The notes below the pieces were generated by a model. That model searched no databases, was not told where the DNA came from, and was given only the letters and a program-made list of their open reading frames with translations. Shown here piece by piece: positions 1-5,386 of a stretch of DNA of 10,841 nucleotides. Every line of letters starts with the position of its first letter. Position 1 is the first letter of the stretch. The DNA lies in contig JAISTO010000034.1 of the NCBI GenBank assembly GCA_031272575.1, positions 1 to 10,841 on the forward strand, written 5' to 3'. The position numbers were made by a program, and so were the translations under genes. This stretch comes from Treponema sp. (GTDB lineage Bacteria > Spirochaetota > Spirochaetia > Treponematales > Breznakiellaceae).

Positions 1-334
1 TTGGGCAAACATGAAAACTGCGTTGCGTGATTCTGCTCCCATGTGCTCATTGCTTGAAACAGCAATATATCAATACTGGCGTTAAGGTGTTATGCCTTCT
101 GGGGTTGATTGACTATACATTCCGGCCGGCATCCTGGCCAAGTCAAATGACGCCTGGCTCAGCGCCGCCGCCGCCGCCGGCGCCGGCAGCGCCGCTCTCG
201 CCGGCCTCAACTGGGGCGCTTTCTTCGTAAAGAATCTCCTCCCCGTCACGCTGGGCAACATCGCCGGCGGCACGGTAATGACAGGCGTCCTCTACTGGGC
301 CGCGTTGAAAAAGCGCGGCGATTCGCCCCCTTGA
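1..334 (+). pseudogene. Formate/nitrite transporter (FocA/NirC family), 3' end, apparently interrupted
   Basis: Positions 113-334 encode 73 residues that read as the C-terminus of a formate/nitrite channel. They include LYIPAGILAK, a small-residue helix, NWGAFFVKNLLPVTLGNIAGG and a last helix VMTGVLYWAALKK, ending at TGA 332-334. The family is an inner-membrane pentameric channel for small monovalent anions. In intact members the YIP-G segment directly follows a conserved A-N-M. Here GCA AAC ATG (5-13) is in the same frame, but 99 bases (14-112) with stops TAA 83-85 and TGA 110-112 lie between. GC, counted by eye, is about 44% for 1-110 and about 69% for 121-330. The C-terminal identity is fairly secure. 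The disruption is inference, because only three residues anchor the left side and the gene runs off the window. An unrelated left flank joined to a truncated gene would look similar. Confidence 0.68.
14..112. other. Low-GC insertion-like segment inside the transporter reading frame
   Basis: This 99-bp stretch separates A-N-M from L-Y-I-P-A-G in one frame and is much richer in A+T than the flanking gene. It has a small hairpin, ATTGCT (49-54) / AGCAAT (61-66) with a 6-nt loop, and an imperfect one around GGCGTTAA / TTATGCC (78-96). I see no terminal inverted repeats, no clear target duplication and no ORF of its own that I recognise. It could be a miniature repeat element or a recombination scar. 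It could also be non-homologous flanking sequence if the left A-N-M match is chance. Confidence 0.4.
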
Positions 335-359
335 CTCCCCGGCCCTTTCACCCGATACT
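331..359 (+). promoter_or_regulatory. Sigma-70 promoter of lysS (leaderless type)
   Basis: TTGACT (331-336), 17-bp spacer, GATACT (354-359), then 6 nt to the ATG at 366. The spacing is ideal and the expected transcription start falls at or within a base or two of the A of ATG. The -35 hexamer overlaps the transporter stop codon. No Shine-Dalgarno sequence precedes the start, which agrees with a leaderless message. Confidence 0.72.
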
Positions 360-365
360 CTTCCT

Positions 366-1976
366 ATGGAAAAAAACGCAGCCGCTCATTGGGCGGACGA
401 AACGGCGCTGCGCATTATCGCGGAAAAAGGCGACAAACCGCGCTATACCTGCGCGTCGGGTATCACCCCCTCCGGGACGGTGCACATAGGCAACTTCCGC
501 GAGATCATCTCCGTGGATCTGGTGGTGCGGGCGCTCCGCGATCTGGGGCGCGAGGCGCGCTTCATCTACTCGTGGGACGACTACGACGTCTTCCGCAAGA
601 CCCCGGCCAATATGCCGCGCCGCGAGGAACTTTCAACCTATCTGCGGCAGCCTATCACCCTGGTGCCTGACCCCTGGGGCCGGGACGAAAGTTACGCCCG
701 CCACCACGAGGCGGATGTGGAGGCCGCGCTCCCCGCGGTGGGCATCGCGCCCGAGTATCTCTACCAGGCCCAGCGCTACCGCGCCTCGGTCTACGCGGAG
801 GGCATTAAGCGGGCGCTCGAGTGCCGCGAGGAACTGCGGCGCATACTCGACTCGTACCGGGACGATACGCACAAAATCGAAGGTGAGTGGTGGCCTGTAA
901 GCGTGTTTTGCGGGGCCTGCAATAAAGACGAAACGGCCATCACCGGCTGGGATGGGGACTGGGGCCTGGGCTACCGCTGCGCCTCGTGCGGCCATGCGGA
1001 GACGGTCGACCTGCGGCACACGGGCCTGGTCAAACTGGGCTGGCGCATCGACTGGCCCATGCGCTGGGCCTTCGAGCGGGTCGACTTCGAGCCCGCGGGC
1101 AAGGATCACCACAGCCAGGGGGGGAGTTTCGACACGGCGAAGCACATCGCGAAAAAGGTCTACGGCTGGGCGCCGCCGGTGAGTTTCCGCTACGACTTCA
1201 TCGGCATTAAGGGGGGGGCCGGCAAGATGTCCAGTTCCTCGGGCAATGTGATTACCTTGCAGGAGGTGCTCCGCGTCTACACGCCGGACGTGGCCCGCTA
1301 CCTCTTCGCCTCCGCGAAGCCGAACACCGAGTTCACGATCAGTTTCGACCTTGATGTGATAAAGACCTACGAAGAGTACGACCGCACCGAGCGGATCGTG
1401 TACGGCGCGGAGGACTCCAAAGACGAGGCCCTCAGCGCGCGCGCGCGGCGCGTCTACGAACTCTCGCAGGTTGAAACGGACGCCGCGGGCAAGAGCGTTA
1501 TCCCCGCGGCAATGCCCCTTCAGGTGCCGTTCCGGCACCTCTGCAGCCTGGTGCAGATCGCGGAGGGGGATCTTGACCGCGCCATCGAGCGCTTCGGCGG
1601 GCTCGAGCCGGCGCGGCGCGCCCGTCTTGCGGCGCGCGCCCTCTGCGCGAAGACCTGGGTCGAGGAGGGCTATGCGCCGGACGAGTTCCGTTTCCGGCTG
1701 CGCGCCCCCGGCGAAACGGCCGCGTTGAGCGAGGCGGAGCGCGCCGGGGTACGCGCCCTGCGGGATCAGGTCGTGAGCGCGCTCGACGGCTTCACGGACG
1801 ACAAGGGCTGCGCCCAGGCGATCTACGACGCGGCCGCCTCCTGCGGCATCGATGCAAAGGCGCTCTTCCGCGCCGCGTACCAGGCCCTTATCGGCAAGGA
1901 TCAGGGGCCCCGGCTTGCCGCCTTCCTGCGGAGCATAGGCCGCGAGCGCCTTTTGGCGCTGCTGGCAGCGTACTAG
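366..1976 (+). CDS. lysS: Class I lysyl-tRNA synthetase
   Basis: Charges tRNA-Lys with lysine in the cytoplasm. This is the class I (archaeal/spirochaetal) enzyme, not the class II LysRS of most bacteria. It has 536 residues, a normal length for the family. The Rossmann-fold signature HIGN is at residues 40-43 within GITPSGTVHIGNFRE. The KMSKS-type loop is KMSSSS at 287-292. Between them is a four-cysteine zinc ribbon (C182, C185, C205, C208). The C-terminal part (about 390-536) is alpha-helical and should carry the anticodon-binding domain. The ATG at 366 is chosen because it begins just before the conserved core and sits 6 nt after a -10 box. The gene shares its direction with the methyltransferase 10 nt downstream, so the two are probably co-transcribed. 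One oddity is a run of eight G (1211-1218) immediately before the KMSSS codons. Gene names lysS and lysK are both used for class I enzymes. Confidence 0.97.
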   Translation: MEKNAAAHWADETALRIIAEKGDKPRYTCASGITPSGTVHIGNFREIISVDLVVRALRDLGREARFIYSWDDYDVFRKTPANMPRREELSTYLRQPITLVPDPWGRDESYARHHEADVEAALPAVGIAPEYLYQAQRYRASVYAEGIKRALECREELRRILDSYRDDTHKIEGEWWPVSVFCGACNKDETAITGWDGDWGLGYRCASCGHAETVDLRHTGLVKLGWRIDWPMRWAFERVDFEPAGKDHHSQGGSFDTAKHIAKKVYGWAPPVSFRYDFIGIKGGAGKMSSSSGNVITLQEVLRVYTPDVARYLFASAKPNTEFTISFDLDVIKTYEEYDRTERIVYGAEDSKDEALSARARRVYELSQVETDAAGKSVIPAAMPLQVPFRHLCSLVQIAEGDLDRAIERFGGLEPARRARLAARALCAKTWVEEGYAPDEFRFRLRAPGETAALSEAERAGVRALRDQVVSALDGFTDDKGCAQAIYDAAASCGIDAKALFRAAYQALIGKDQGPRLAAFLRSIGRERLLALLAAY

Positions 1977-1986
1977 TAGCCAATTG

Positions 1987-3180
1987 ATGGATGAGCAGCG
2001 GCACCTGACGTACGGCGATACGGTGAATCTGGGCAGTTATTATACACCGGCGTCCGTCGTCGATACGGTGTACGCGCTGCTGGCGCGCTATGCGCCCGGC
2101 GCTCTTGCCGCGGACAGCCCGTTTTTTGTCCTGGATACGAGCTGCGGCTACGGGAGTTTCCTGCGCGGGAAAAACTGCGCCGGCGCCGACATTGACGAGG
2201 CGGCGCTTGCGCGCGCGCGGGAAACACATCCCCACGCGGTCCTTTTCCGCCGTAACAGCCTCGCGGGGGTAAGCCGCGCGCAGTACGGGCTTTCCGAAGA
2301 CGCGCGTCTCATCATCGTGGGGAACCCGCCTTACAACGACGTCACGTCGATCATACGCAGCCGCGTCAAACGGATCGACTTCCCCCGCGACGCGGACCTT
2401 CGCGCGTGCGATCTCGGCATATCGTTTCTCCTCTCGTATGAAAAACTGCGCGCGGAGTATGTCTGCGTTTTGCACCCGCTCTCGTATCTGATAAAAGAAA
2501 CGAACTTCAGCGCGCTCAAGCAGTTTCGCCGGCGCTACCGCCTCCTGGACGGCCTGGTGATTCCTTCATCCGTCTTTTCCGCCGCGTCACAAAAAACGGT
2601 CTTTCCCATCATCATTGCGCTGTATCGCCGCGAAAACGCGGGTATGGATTACGGCTGCATACGCCGCTACCGGTTCAGCGCCGAGGGCGGAAAACGCTTT
2701 TCACTTTCGATGTACGATACGGTCACCCGTTACATTACGAAGTACCCGAACCGCCGCGCCGTTAAGGCGGAAGACGCCGCCGCGTACTTTTATACGATGC
2801 GTGATATTAACGCCCTGAAACGCGCCGCCACTTTTCTGCCGCGCGAAACCGCCGCGAGTATACGCGTGAGCAAAGCGATGCTGCCCTACTACTGCTATGT
2901 CGACGTTTTTAAAGACTACCTTCCGCGCGTACCGTTTTACTTCGGCAACAATGACGTGATGATAGACCACGACGAGTTTCTTCGGCTGCGGGACGCTTTT
3001 GTTCTGTTGAGCCTGAAGAAGCATCCGAGCCTCGCCCCGGCCGCGGACGCGGCGCGCCTTGAGCAGCGCCTTGACCGCGGCAAGGCGCGGCAGCTTGTCG
3101 ACGCGTATTTCGAGCGCCTGCTGGGGGAGCATGCGGTACCCCCTCCCCTTCCTACTCAAACTCCTCTATCCTTCGCTTGA
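1987..3180 (+). CDS. N6-adenine DNA methyltransferase, gamma class, no visible restriction partner
   Basis: Predicted to transfer a methyl group from S-adenosylmethionine to N6 of adenine in a specific DNA site. Motifs occur in gamma-class order: motif X-like GSYYTPASVV (16-25), motif I LDTSCGYGSFL (49-59), an acidic motif II ADID (67-70), and catalytic motif IV NPPY (113-116). The later CVLHPLSYL and VFPIIIALYRR stretches fit motifs V-VII. Residues from about 230 to the end should recognise the target. It has 397 residues from ATG 1987; a TTG at 1984 would add one residue. No Shine-Dalgarno sequence is visible, and the start lies 10 nt after the lysS stop, so coupling is likely. The last 29 bp overlap the tail of the convergent XRE gene, so the final residues (PPPLPTQTPLSFA) may be non-conserved. 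No endonuclease gene is visible, so it is either an orphan methylase or the remnant of a restriction-modification locus. Its target sequence cannot be told from here. Confidence 0.88.
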   Translation: MDEQRHLTYGDTVNLGSYYTPASVVDTVYALLARYAPGALAADSPFFVLDTSCGYGSFLRGKNCAGADIDEAALARARETHPHAVLFRRNSLAGVSRAQYGLSEDARLIIVGNPPYNDVTSIIRSRVKRIDFPRDADLRACDLGISFLLSYEKLRAEYVCVLHPLSYLIKETNFSALKQFRRRYRLLDGLVIPSSVFSAASQKTVFPIIIALYRRENAGMDYGCIRRYRFSAEGGKRFSLSMYDTVTRYITKYPNRRAVKAEDAAAYFYTMRDINALKRAATFLPRETAASIRVSKAMLPYYCYVDVFKDYLPRVPFYFGNNDVMIDHDEFLRLRDAFVLLSLKKHPSLAPAADAARLEQRLDRGKARQLVDAYFERLLGEHAVPPPLPTQTPLSFA

Positions 3181-3463
3181 TCAGCGCGAGGTGCTTCTCT
3201 ATGGCATTCAGGTGCTGGTGCAGGGCGCCGCGGGTTTCCGCGCGGCCCTGAGCGGGACCCAGCGCGAGGCGTTCTACCGGCGTGTTCAGGATATTCGCAA
3301 TGCGCAGCCCCTCGTCAAGGCGCGGGAAAATGCCCTTTGCTATCCAACCTTGAAAAGTATTGAAATTGATACCTGCCTTTTTCGCCACCCAATTCTGTGT
3401 TATGTTCTGCAGTTTTATTTCTTTTTTTACCGTTTCCCAAAATTGGGCCGCGTCTTTTTTCAT
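3152..3463 (-). CDS. XRE/Cro-CI-type helix-turn-helix regulator
   Basis: A 103-residue protein with an HTH_3-like domain at about residues 5-66 (MKKDAAQFWETVKKEIK, then ITQNWVAKKAGINFNTFQGW, then a third helix region and RIANILNTPVE). This matches the small single-domain XRE repressors common in treponemes and in phage, toxin-antitoxin and restriction loci. The C-terminal 35 residues are helical and charged (AIEKHLALIKRRIEEFE) and could dimerise. I chose the ATG at 3463 over the in-frame ATG at 3523 because TATAAT lies exactly 6 nt upstream of 3463 and the FWExVKxEIK start is typical. The gene is markedly more A+T-rich than lysS or the flagellar genes, which suggests transfer. It is convergent with the methyltransferase (29-bp overlap) and divergent from the small-RNA promoter at 3532. 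It may therefore be a restriction-modification controller, or it may regulate that RNA or itself. No target is proven. Confidence 0.85.
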   Translation of the reverse strand: MKKDAAQFWETVKKEIKLQNITQNWVAKKAGINFNTFQGWIAKGIFPRLDEGLRIANILNTPVERLALGPAQGRAETRGALHQHLNAIEKHLALIKRRIEEFE

Positions 3464-3469
3464 ACTGTT

Positions 3470-3475
3470 ATTATA
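3470..3475 (-). promoter_or_regulatory. -10 box of the XRE gene (leaderless type)
   Basis: A perfect TATAAT on the minus strand with AACAGT between it and the ATG at 3463. The -35 region is weak: the best match is TCGAAA at 3500-3495 with a 19-bp spacer. Expression may thus need an activator or be low. No Shine-Dalgarno sequence is present. Confidence 0.6.
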
Positions 3476-3531
3476 AAGTGAAGCGCCGTACAATTTTCGA
3501 TTAAAATCATTCCAAAAATACATAATGTTTC

Positions 3532-3560
3532 TTGACTTTCAATCGATTTAGCAGTATAAT
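3532..3560 (+). promoter_or_regulatory. Near-consensus sigma-70 promoter with no ORF after it
   Basis: TTGACT (3532-3537), 17-bp spacer, TATAAT (3555-3560). This is the best promoter match in the window. The expected start is near 3567. No credible coding region begins in the following 150 nt, and a terminator ends the unit at 3713. Confidence 0.75.
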
Positions 3561-3569
3561 GAAATAAAA

Positions 3570-3585
3570 CAATCCGTACGGATTG
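3570..3585. repeat. 16-bp perfect palindrome at the start of the small-RNA unit
   Basis: CAATCCGTACGGATTG is its own reverse complement and begins about 3-4 nt after the predicted transcription start. In DNA it could be an operator for a dimeric repressor such as the adjacent XRE protein. In RNA it folds into a 5' hairpin with a GUAC loop. A CCGTAC core is also present at 3486-3491 in the XRE upstream region, but that hexamer is not rare enough to be proof of a shared operator. Confidence 0.6.
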
Positions 3586-3672
3586 ATCGTTACTTTTATT
3601 TGGCTTTCAGGCACCGCACGGGCGCGCGGTCCTCGATTTCTCCATCCTGGCCGGGCGTTCGGCACTGTATGT

Positions 3673-3713
3673 CCCCCGGGCTCCCCGATACCGGAGAGCC
3701 CAGGGGTTTTTTT
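3673..3713 (+). terminator. Rho-independent terminator
   Basis: Stem CCCC (3673-3676) / GGGG (3703-3706), a C-A mismatch, then GGGCTC (3678-3683) / GAGCCC (3696-3701), and an inner CCG/CGG with an ATAC loop. It is followed by seven T (3707-3713). The T-run is on one side only, so it terminates plus-strand transcription, ending the candidate small RNA and insulating the lipoprotein promoter 6 nt further on. Confidence 0.88.
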
Positions 3714-3719
3714 GTGCGC

Positions 3720-3748
3720 TTGAATATTCCCGGCCGGCGCGCTATACT
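3720..3748 (+). promoter_or_regulatory. Sigma-70 promoter of the lipoprotein gene (leaderless type)
   Basis: TTGAAT (3720-3725), 17-bp spacer, TATACT (3743-3748), then TTCTGT and the ATG at 3755. It has the same geometry as the lysS promoter (17-bp spacer, 6 nt to ATG). The -35 box begins 6 nt after the T-run of the terminator. No Shine-Dalgarno sequence is visible. Confidence 0.72.
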
Positions 3749-3754
3749 TTCTGT

Positions 3755-4474
3755 ATGACACGACGATTAAGCGTGCCCCTCGGCGCGCTCCTGGCGGCGG
3801 CATTGTGCTCCTGCGGGGCGAAGATCAACGGCGAACTGCGGGCCGGCGGCGCGGGGGAACTGCGCATAGAAGCTTCTTTCGGCAAGGGCATTTATGGCCT
3901 CGCGCGCTCCTTCGCCGCCTTTTCCGGGGACAGCGCCGGCGCCGCGGTGCTCGACGCCGAACGCATCAACCGCTCCCTCCGCGCGCGTCCGGGGGTCTCC
4001 TCTTCCTCGCTGGTCAACAGCAGCCCCCAGACCCTTGCCGGTACCGTCACCATAAGCGCTCTCGCCGAACTGCTCAACGCGAACCAGGCGGCCGGCGTCA
4101 CTTTTACCGAAAAAAACACCGGCAAGGCGGCTCCCTCCGGCGCCCTGAAAGTGACGCTCGACCGGGCCTCGGCCCCGCAATTGCTCAGCCTCTTTGCGGA
4201 AGAACTGAGCGATTACCTTGCGATGCTGCTCGCGCCCATTGCCACGGGCGAGGCGCTCTCGCGGCAGGAGTACCTCGAGACGCTCCGCTCCATCTACAGC
4301 GGCGCGGTCGCGGACGAAATCGCCGCTGCCCGCGTCACGGTGTCGCTCCGTTTTCCATCCGCGGTAAAGGCCGTTTCCGGCGGCGCCGCCTCGGGCCGCA
4401 GCGCGTCGTTCGACATCCCCCTGCTCGACATCCTCGTGCTGGACAAGCCCTGCGTCTTCGAGGTCGAATGGTAG
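3755..4474 (+). CDS. Putative lipoprotein, function unknown, first gene of the flagellar block
   Basis: 239 residues. The N-terminus MTRR + hydrophobic stretch + LCSC gives a signal peptide with a lipobox, with lipidation expected at Cys20. Spirochaete lipoboxes are relaxed and this one fits. The mature part is rich in Ala, Ser and Leu with no motif I can name. It alternates predicted strands and helices and has a hydrophobic segment at about 145-165 (LLSLFAEELSDYLAMLLAP). It may be a periplasmic or membrane-anchored protein. It stands 44 nt before flgF in the same direction. From memory, treponemes keep an uncharacterised gene at this place beside the rod genes, which would suggest an envelope or flagellum-related role; this is inference only. 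Start choice rests on the -10 box 6 nt upstream and the signal peptide beginning at this ATG. Confidence 0.82.
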   Translation: MTRRLSVPLGALLAAALCSCGAKINGELRAGGAGELRIEASFGKGIYGLARSFAAFSGDSAGAAVLDAERINRSLRARPGVSSSSLVNSSPQTLAGTVTISALAELLNANQAAGVTFTEKNTGKAAPSGALKVTLDRASAPQLLSLFAEELSDYLAMLLAPIATGEALSRQEYLETLRSIYSGAVADEIAAARVTVSLRFPSAVKAVSGGAASGRSASFDIPLLDILVLDKPCVFEVEW

Positions 4475-4482
4475 TCCGCTGC

Positions 4483-4509
4483 TAAAGCCGCCCCCGCGAA
4501 TGCCGATAC
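4483..4509 (+). promoter_or_regulatory. Sigma-28 (FliA/SigD-type) promoter of flgF
   Basis: TAAA (4483-4486), 15 nt, GCCGATAC (4502-4509). This matches the known flagellar sigma-28 pattern TAAA-N15-GCCGATAA in all but the last base. The ATG of flgF (4519) is 9 nt after the -10 element, so the 5' leader would be 0-3 nt. There is no good sigma-70 -35 at the matching distance, supporting a flagellar sigma factor. It would let the rod genes be transcribed apart from the lipoprotein gene. Confidence 0.68.
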
Positions 4510-4518
4510 TTTAACCGT

Positions 4519-5370
4519 ATGGTTAGAGGATGGTATACCGGCGCAAGCGGAATGCGGGCGCAGCAGTGGCGGCTGGACGCGATTGCCAACAATCTCGCAA
4601 ATGTGGATCAGGACGGCTACAAGAAAGACATAGCCTCTTTCAAGGCCTTCCCTGAACTGCTCCTCCGCCGCATGAACGATGACGGCGTGTACCGTCAGCC
4701 TTTCGGGTCAGGCGACGCGGCCCCGATTATCGGCAAACTGGGTACCGGCGTCGAACTGAACGAACTCTTCACCGACTTCGAGCAGGGCAGCCTGAAGGAA
4801 ACGCAGGGCGACTTCGACCTGGCGCTGGACGGCGGCGGCTTTTTCTCCATTTCGACCCCCTGGGGCGAGCGCTACACCCGCAACGGCAGTTTTCAACTGG
4901 GCAAAGAGGGCATTCTCGAAACGAAAGAGGGCTACCCCGTGCTCGCCGAAGCGGGCCCTGTCCACCTGAAAGCCAATAACTTCAAAATTGACAAAGAAGG
5001 CAACATTTGGATCAATCAGCGCTATGCTGATGATCCGGCCCAACTCGTCTCGCGGGAGGGTAACGCCTGGGAGGAGACCGTCCTCTACGGCACCCTGAAG
5101 ATGGTCGATTTTGAAAAACCGCGCTACCTCGAAAAGCAGGGCGCGAGCCTCTACCGCGCCACCGATGTGTCCGGCCCGGCCCGCGCGCTCGGCGAGGGGG
5201 AGCGGCCCAGAGTGGTGCAGGGCTTCGTCGAGGCCTCCAATGTGGACCCCGTCCTCGAAATGGTGCAAATGATCGAGGTGAACCGCGCGTACGAGGCGAA
5301 CCAAAAGGTGATACAAAGCCACGACTCGATGCTCAACACCCTTATCAGCCAAACCGCGCGCCTGGCATAA
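4519..5370 (+). CDS. flgF: Flagellar proximal-rod protein FlgF (FlhO-like)
   Basis: A structural subunit of the periplasmic flagellar rod, exported by the flagellar type III apparatus. It has 283 residues. The N-terminal rod motif is WYTGASGMRAQQ followed by IANNLANVDQDGYKKD (about 5-40). The central part carries ALDGGGFF and TPWGERYTRNGSF, typical of the hook/rod E/F/G group. The C-terminal motif is VEASNVDPVLEMVQMIEVNR followed by AYEANQKVIQSHDSML (about 235-275), which forms the coiled coil with the N-terminus. It lies 16 nt before the paralogous flgG. The start has no Shine-Dalgarno sequence and follows a sigma-28 -10 element, so it is probably leaderless. FlgF rather than FlgG is assigned from its length, its position first in the pair and its more divergent N-terminus (NVDQDGYKK versus NVNTSGYKK). 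Confidence 0.93.
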   Translation: MVRGWYTGASGMRAQQWRLDAIANNLANVDQDGYKKDIASFKAFPELLLRRMNDDGVYRQPFGSGDAAPIIGKLGTGVELNELFTDFEQGSLKETQGDFDLALDGGGFFSISTPWGERYTRNGSFQLGKEGILETKEGYPVLAEAGPVHLKANNFKIDKEGNIWINQRYADDPAQLVSREGNAWEETVLYGTLKMVDFEKPRYLEKQGASLYRATDVSGPARALGEGERPRVVQGFVEASNVDPVLEMVQMIEVNRAYEANQKVIQSHDSMLNTLISQTARLA

Positions 5371-5372
5371 TT

Positions 5373-5378
5373 AAAGGA
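5373..5378 (+). promoter_or_regulatory. Ribosome binding site of flgG
   Basis: AAAGGA (5373-5378) with 8 nt to the ATG at 5387, located wholly in the 16-nt flgF-flgG gap. It contrasts with the absence of any such site before flgF, the lipoprotein gene and lysS. Confidence 0.75.
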
Positions 5379-5386
5379 ATTTTGCG

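Larger units (their letters stand above)
3567..3713 (+). ncRNA. Candidate small RNA of about 147 nt
   Basis: The region is bounded by the strong promoter at 3532-3560 and the intrinsic terminator at 3673-3713. Predicted local hairpins are a 6-bp stem with GUAC loop at 3570-3585, ACCGC/GCGGT at 3613-3630, a short GCCG/CGGC stem near 3650-3663, and the terminator hairpin. I found no SRP-RNA GGAAG-type loop, no tmRNA or RNase P hallmarks, and no riboswitch consensus I know. The only long open frame starts at a TTG (3583), lacks a ribosome site and runs through the terminator. The alternative is a regulated leader whose terminator blocks read-through into the lipoprotein-flagellar genes; those genes have their own promoter just downstream, which makes a stand-alone RNA more likely. 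The start is predicted, not mapped. Confidence 0.58.

Noticed and set aside
11..30. Alternative reading E-N-C-V-A before the transporter fragment, resembling the family's EHCVA
   Set aside because: It is in a different frame from YIPAG and ends at once in TGA; the in-frame A-N-M match is the better candidate.
1..112. Integron attC-like site suggested by GCGTTAAGG and TGTTATGCC
   Set aside because: The GTTRRRY core is not met and no matching RYYYAAC partner at the proper distance was found.
27..230. Small plus-strand frame at the left edge
   Set aside because: Its Pro/Ala-rich tail is the out-of-frame reading of the transporter C-terminus.
633..1538. Long open frame on the minus strand inside lysS (301 codons)
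   Set aside because: Lies wholly antisense to a clearly conserved enzyme and its composition (Arg, Val, His, Gly rich) is that of a GC-rich shadow frame with no recognisable motif.
3611..3660. Possible c-di-GMP riboswitch, from the GCACCGCACGGGC resemblance
   Set aside because: The rest of the GEMM core (the GGGACGCAAAGCC-type half) is missing.
3583..3723. TTG-initiated 46-codon frame inside the candidate small RNA
   Set aside because: No ribosome binding site, rare start codon, and it runs through the terminator stem and T-run, so it cannot explain the unit well.
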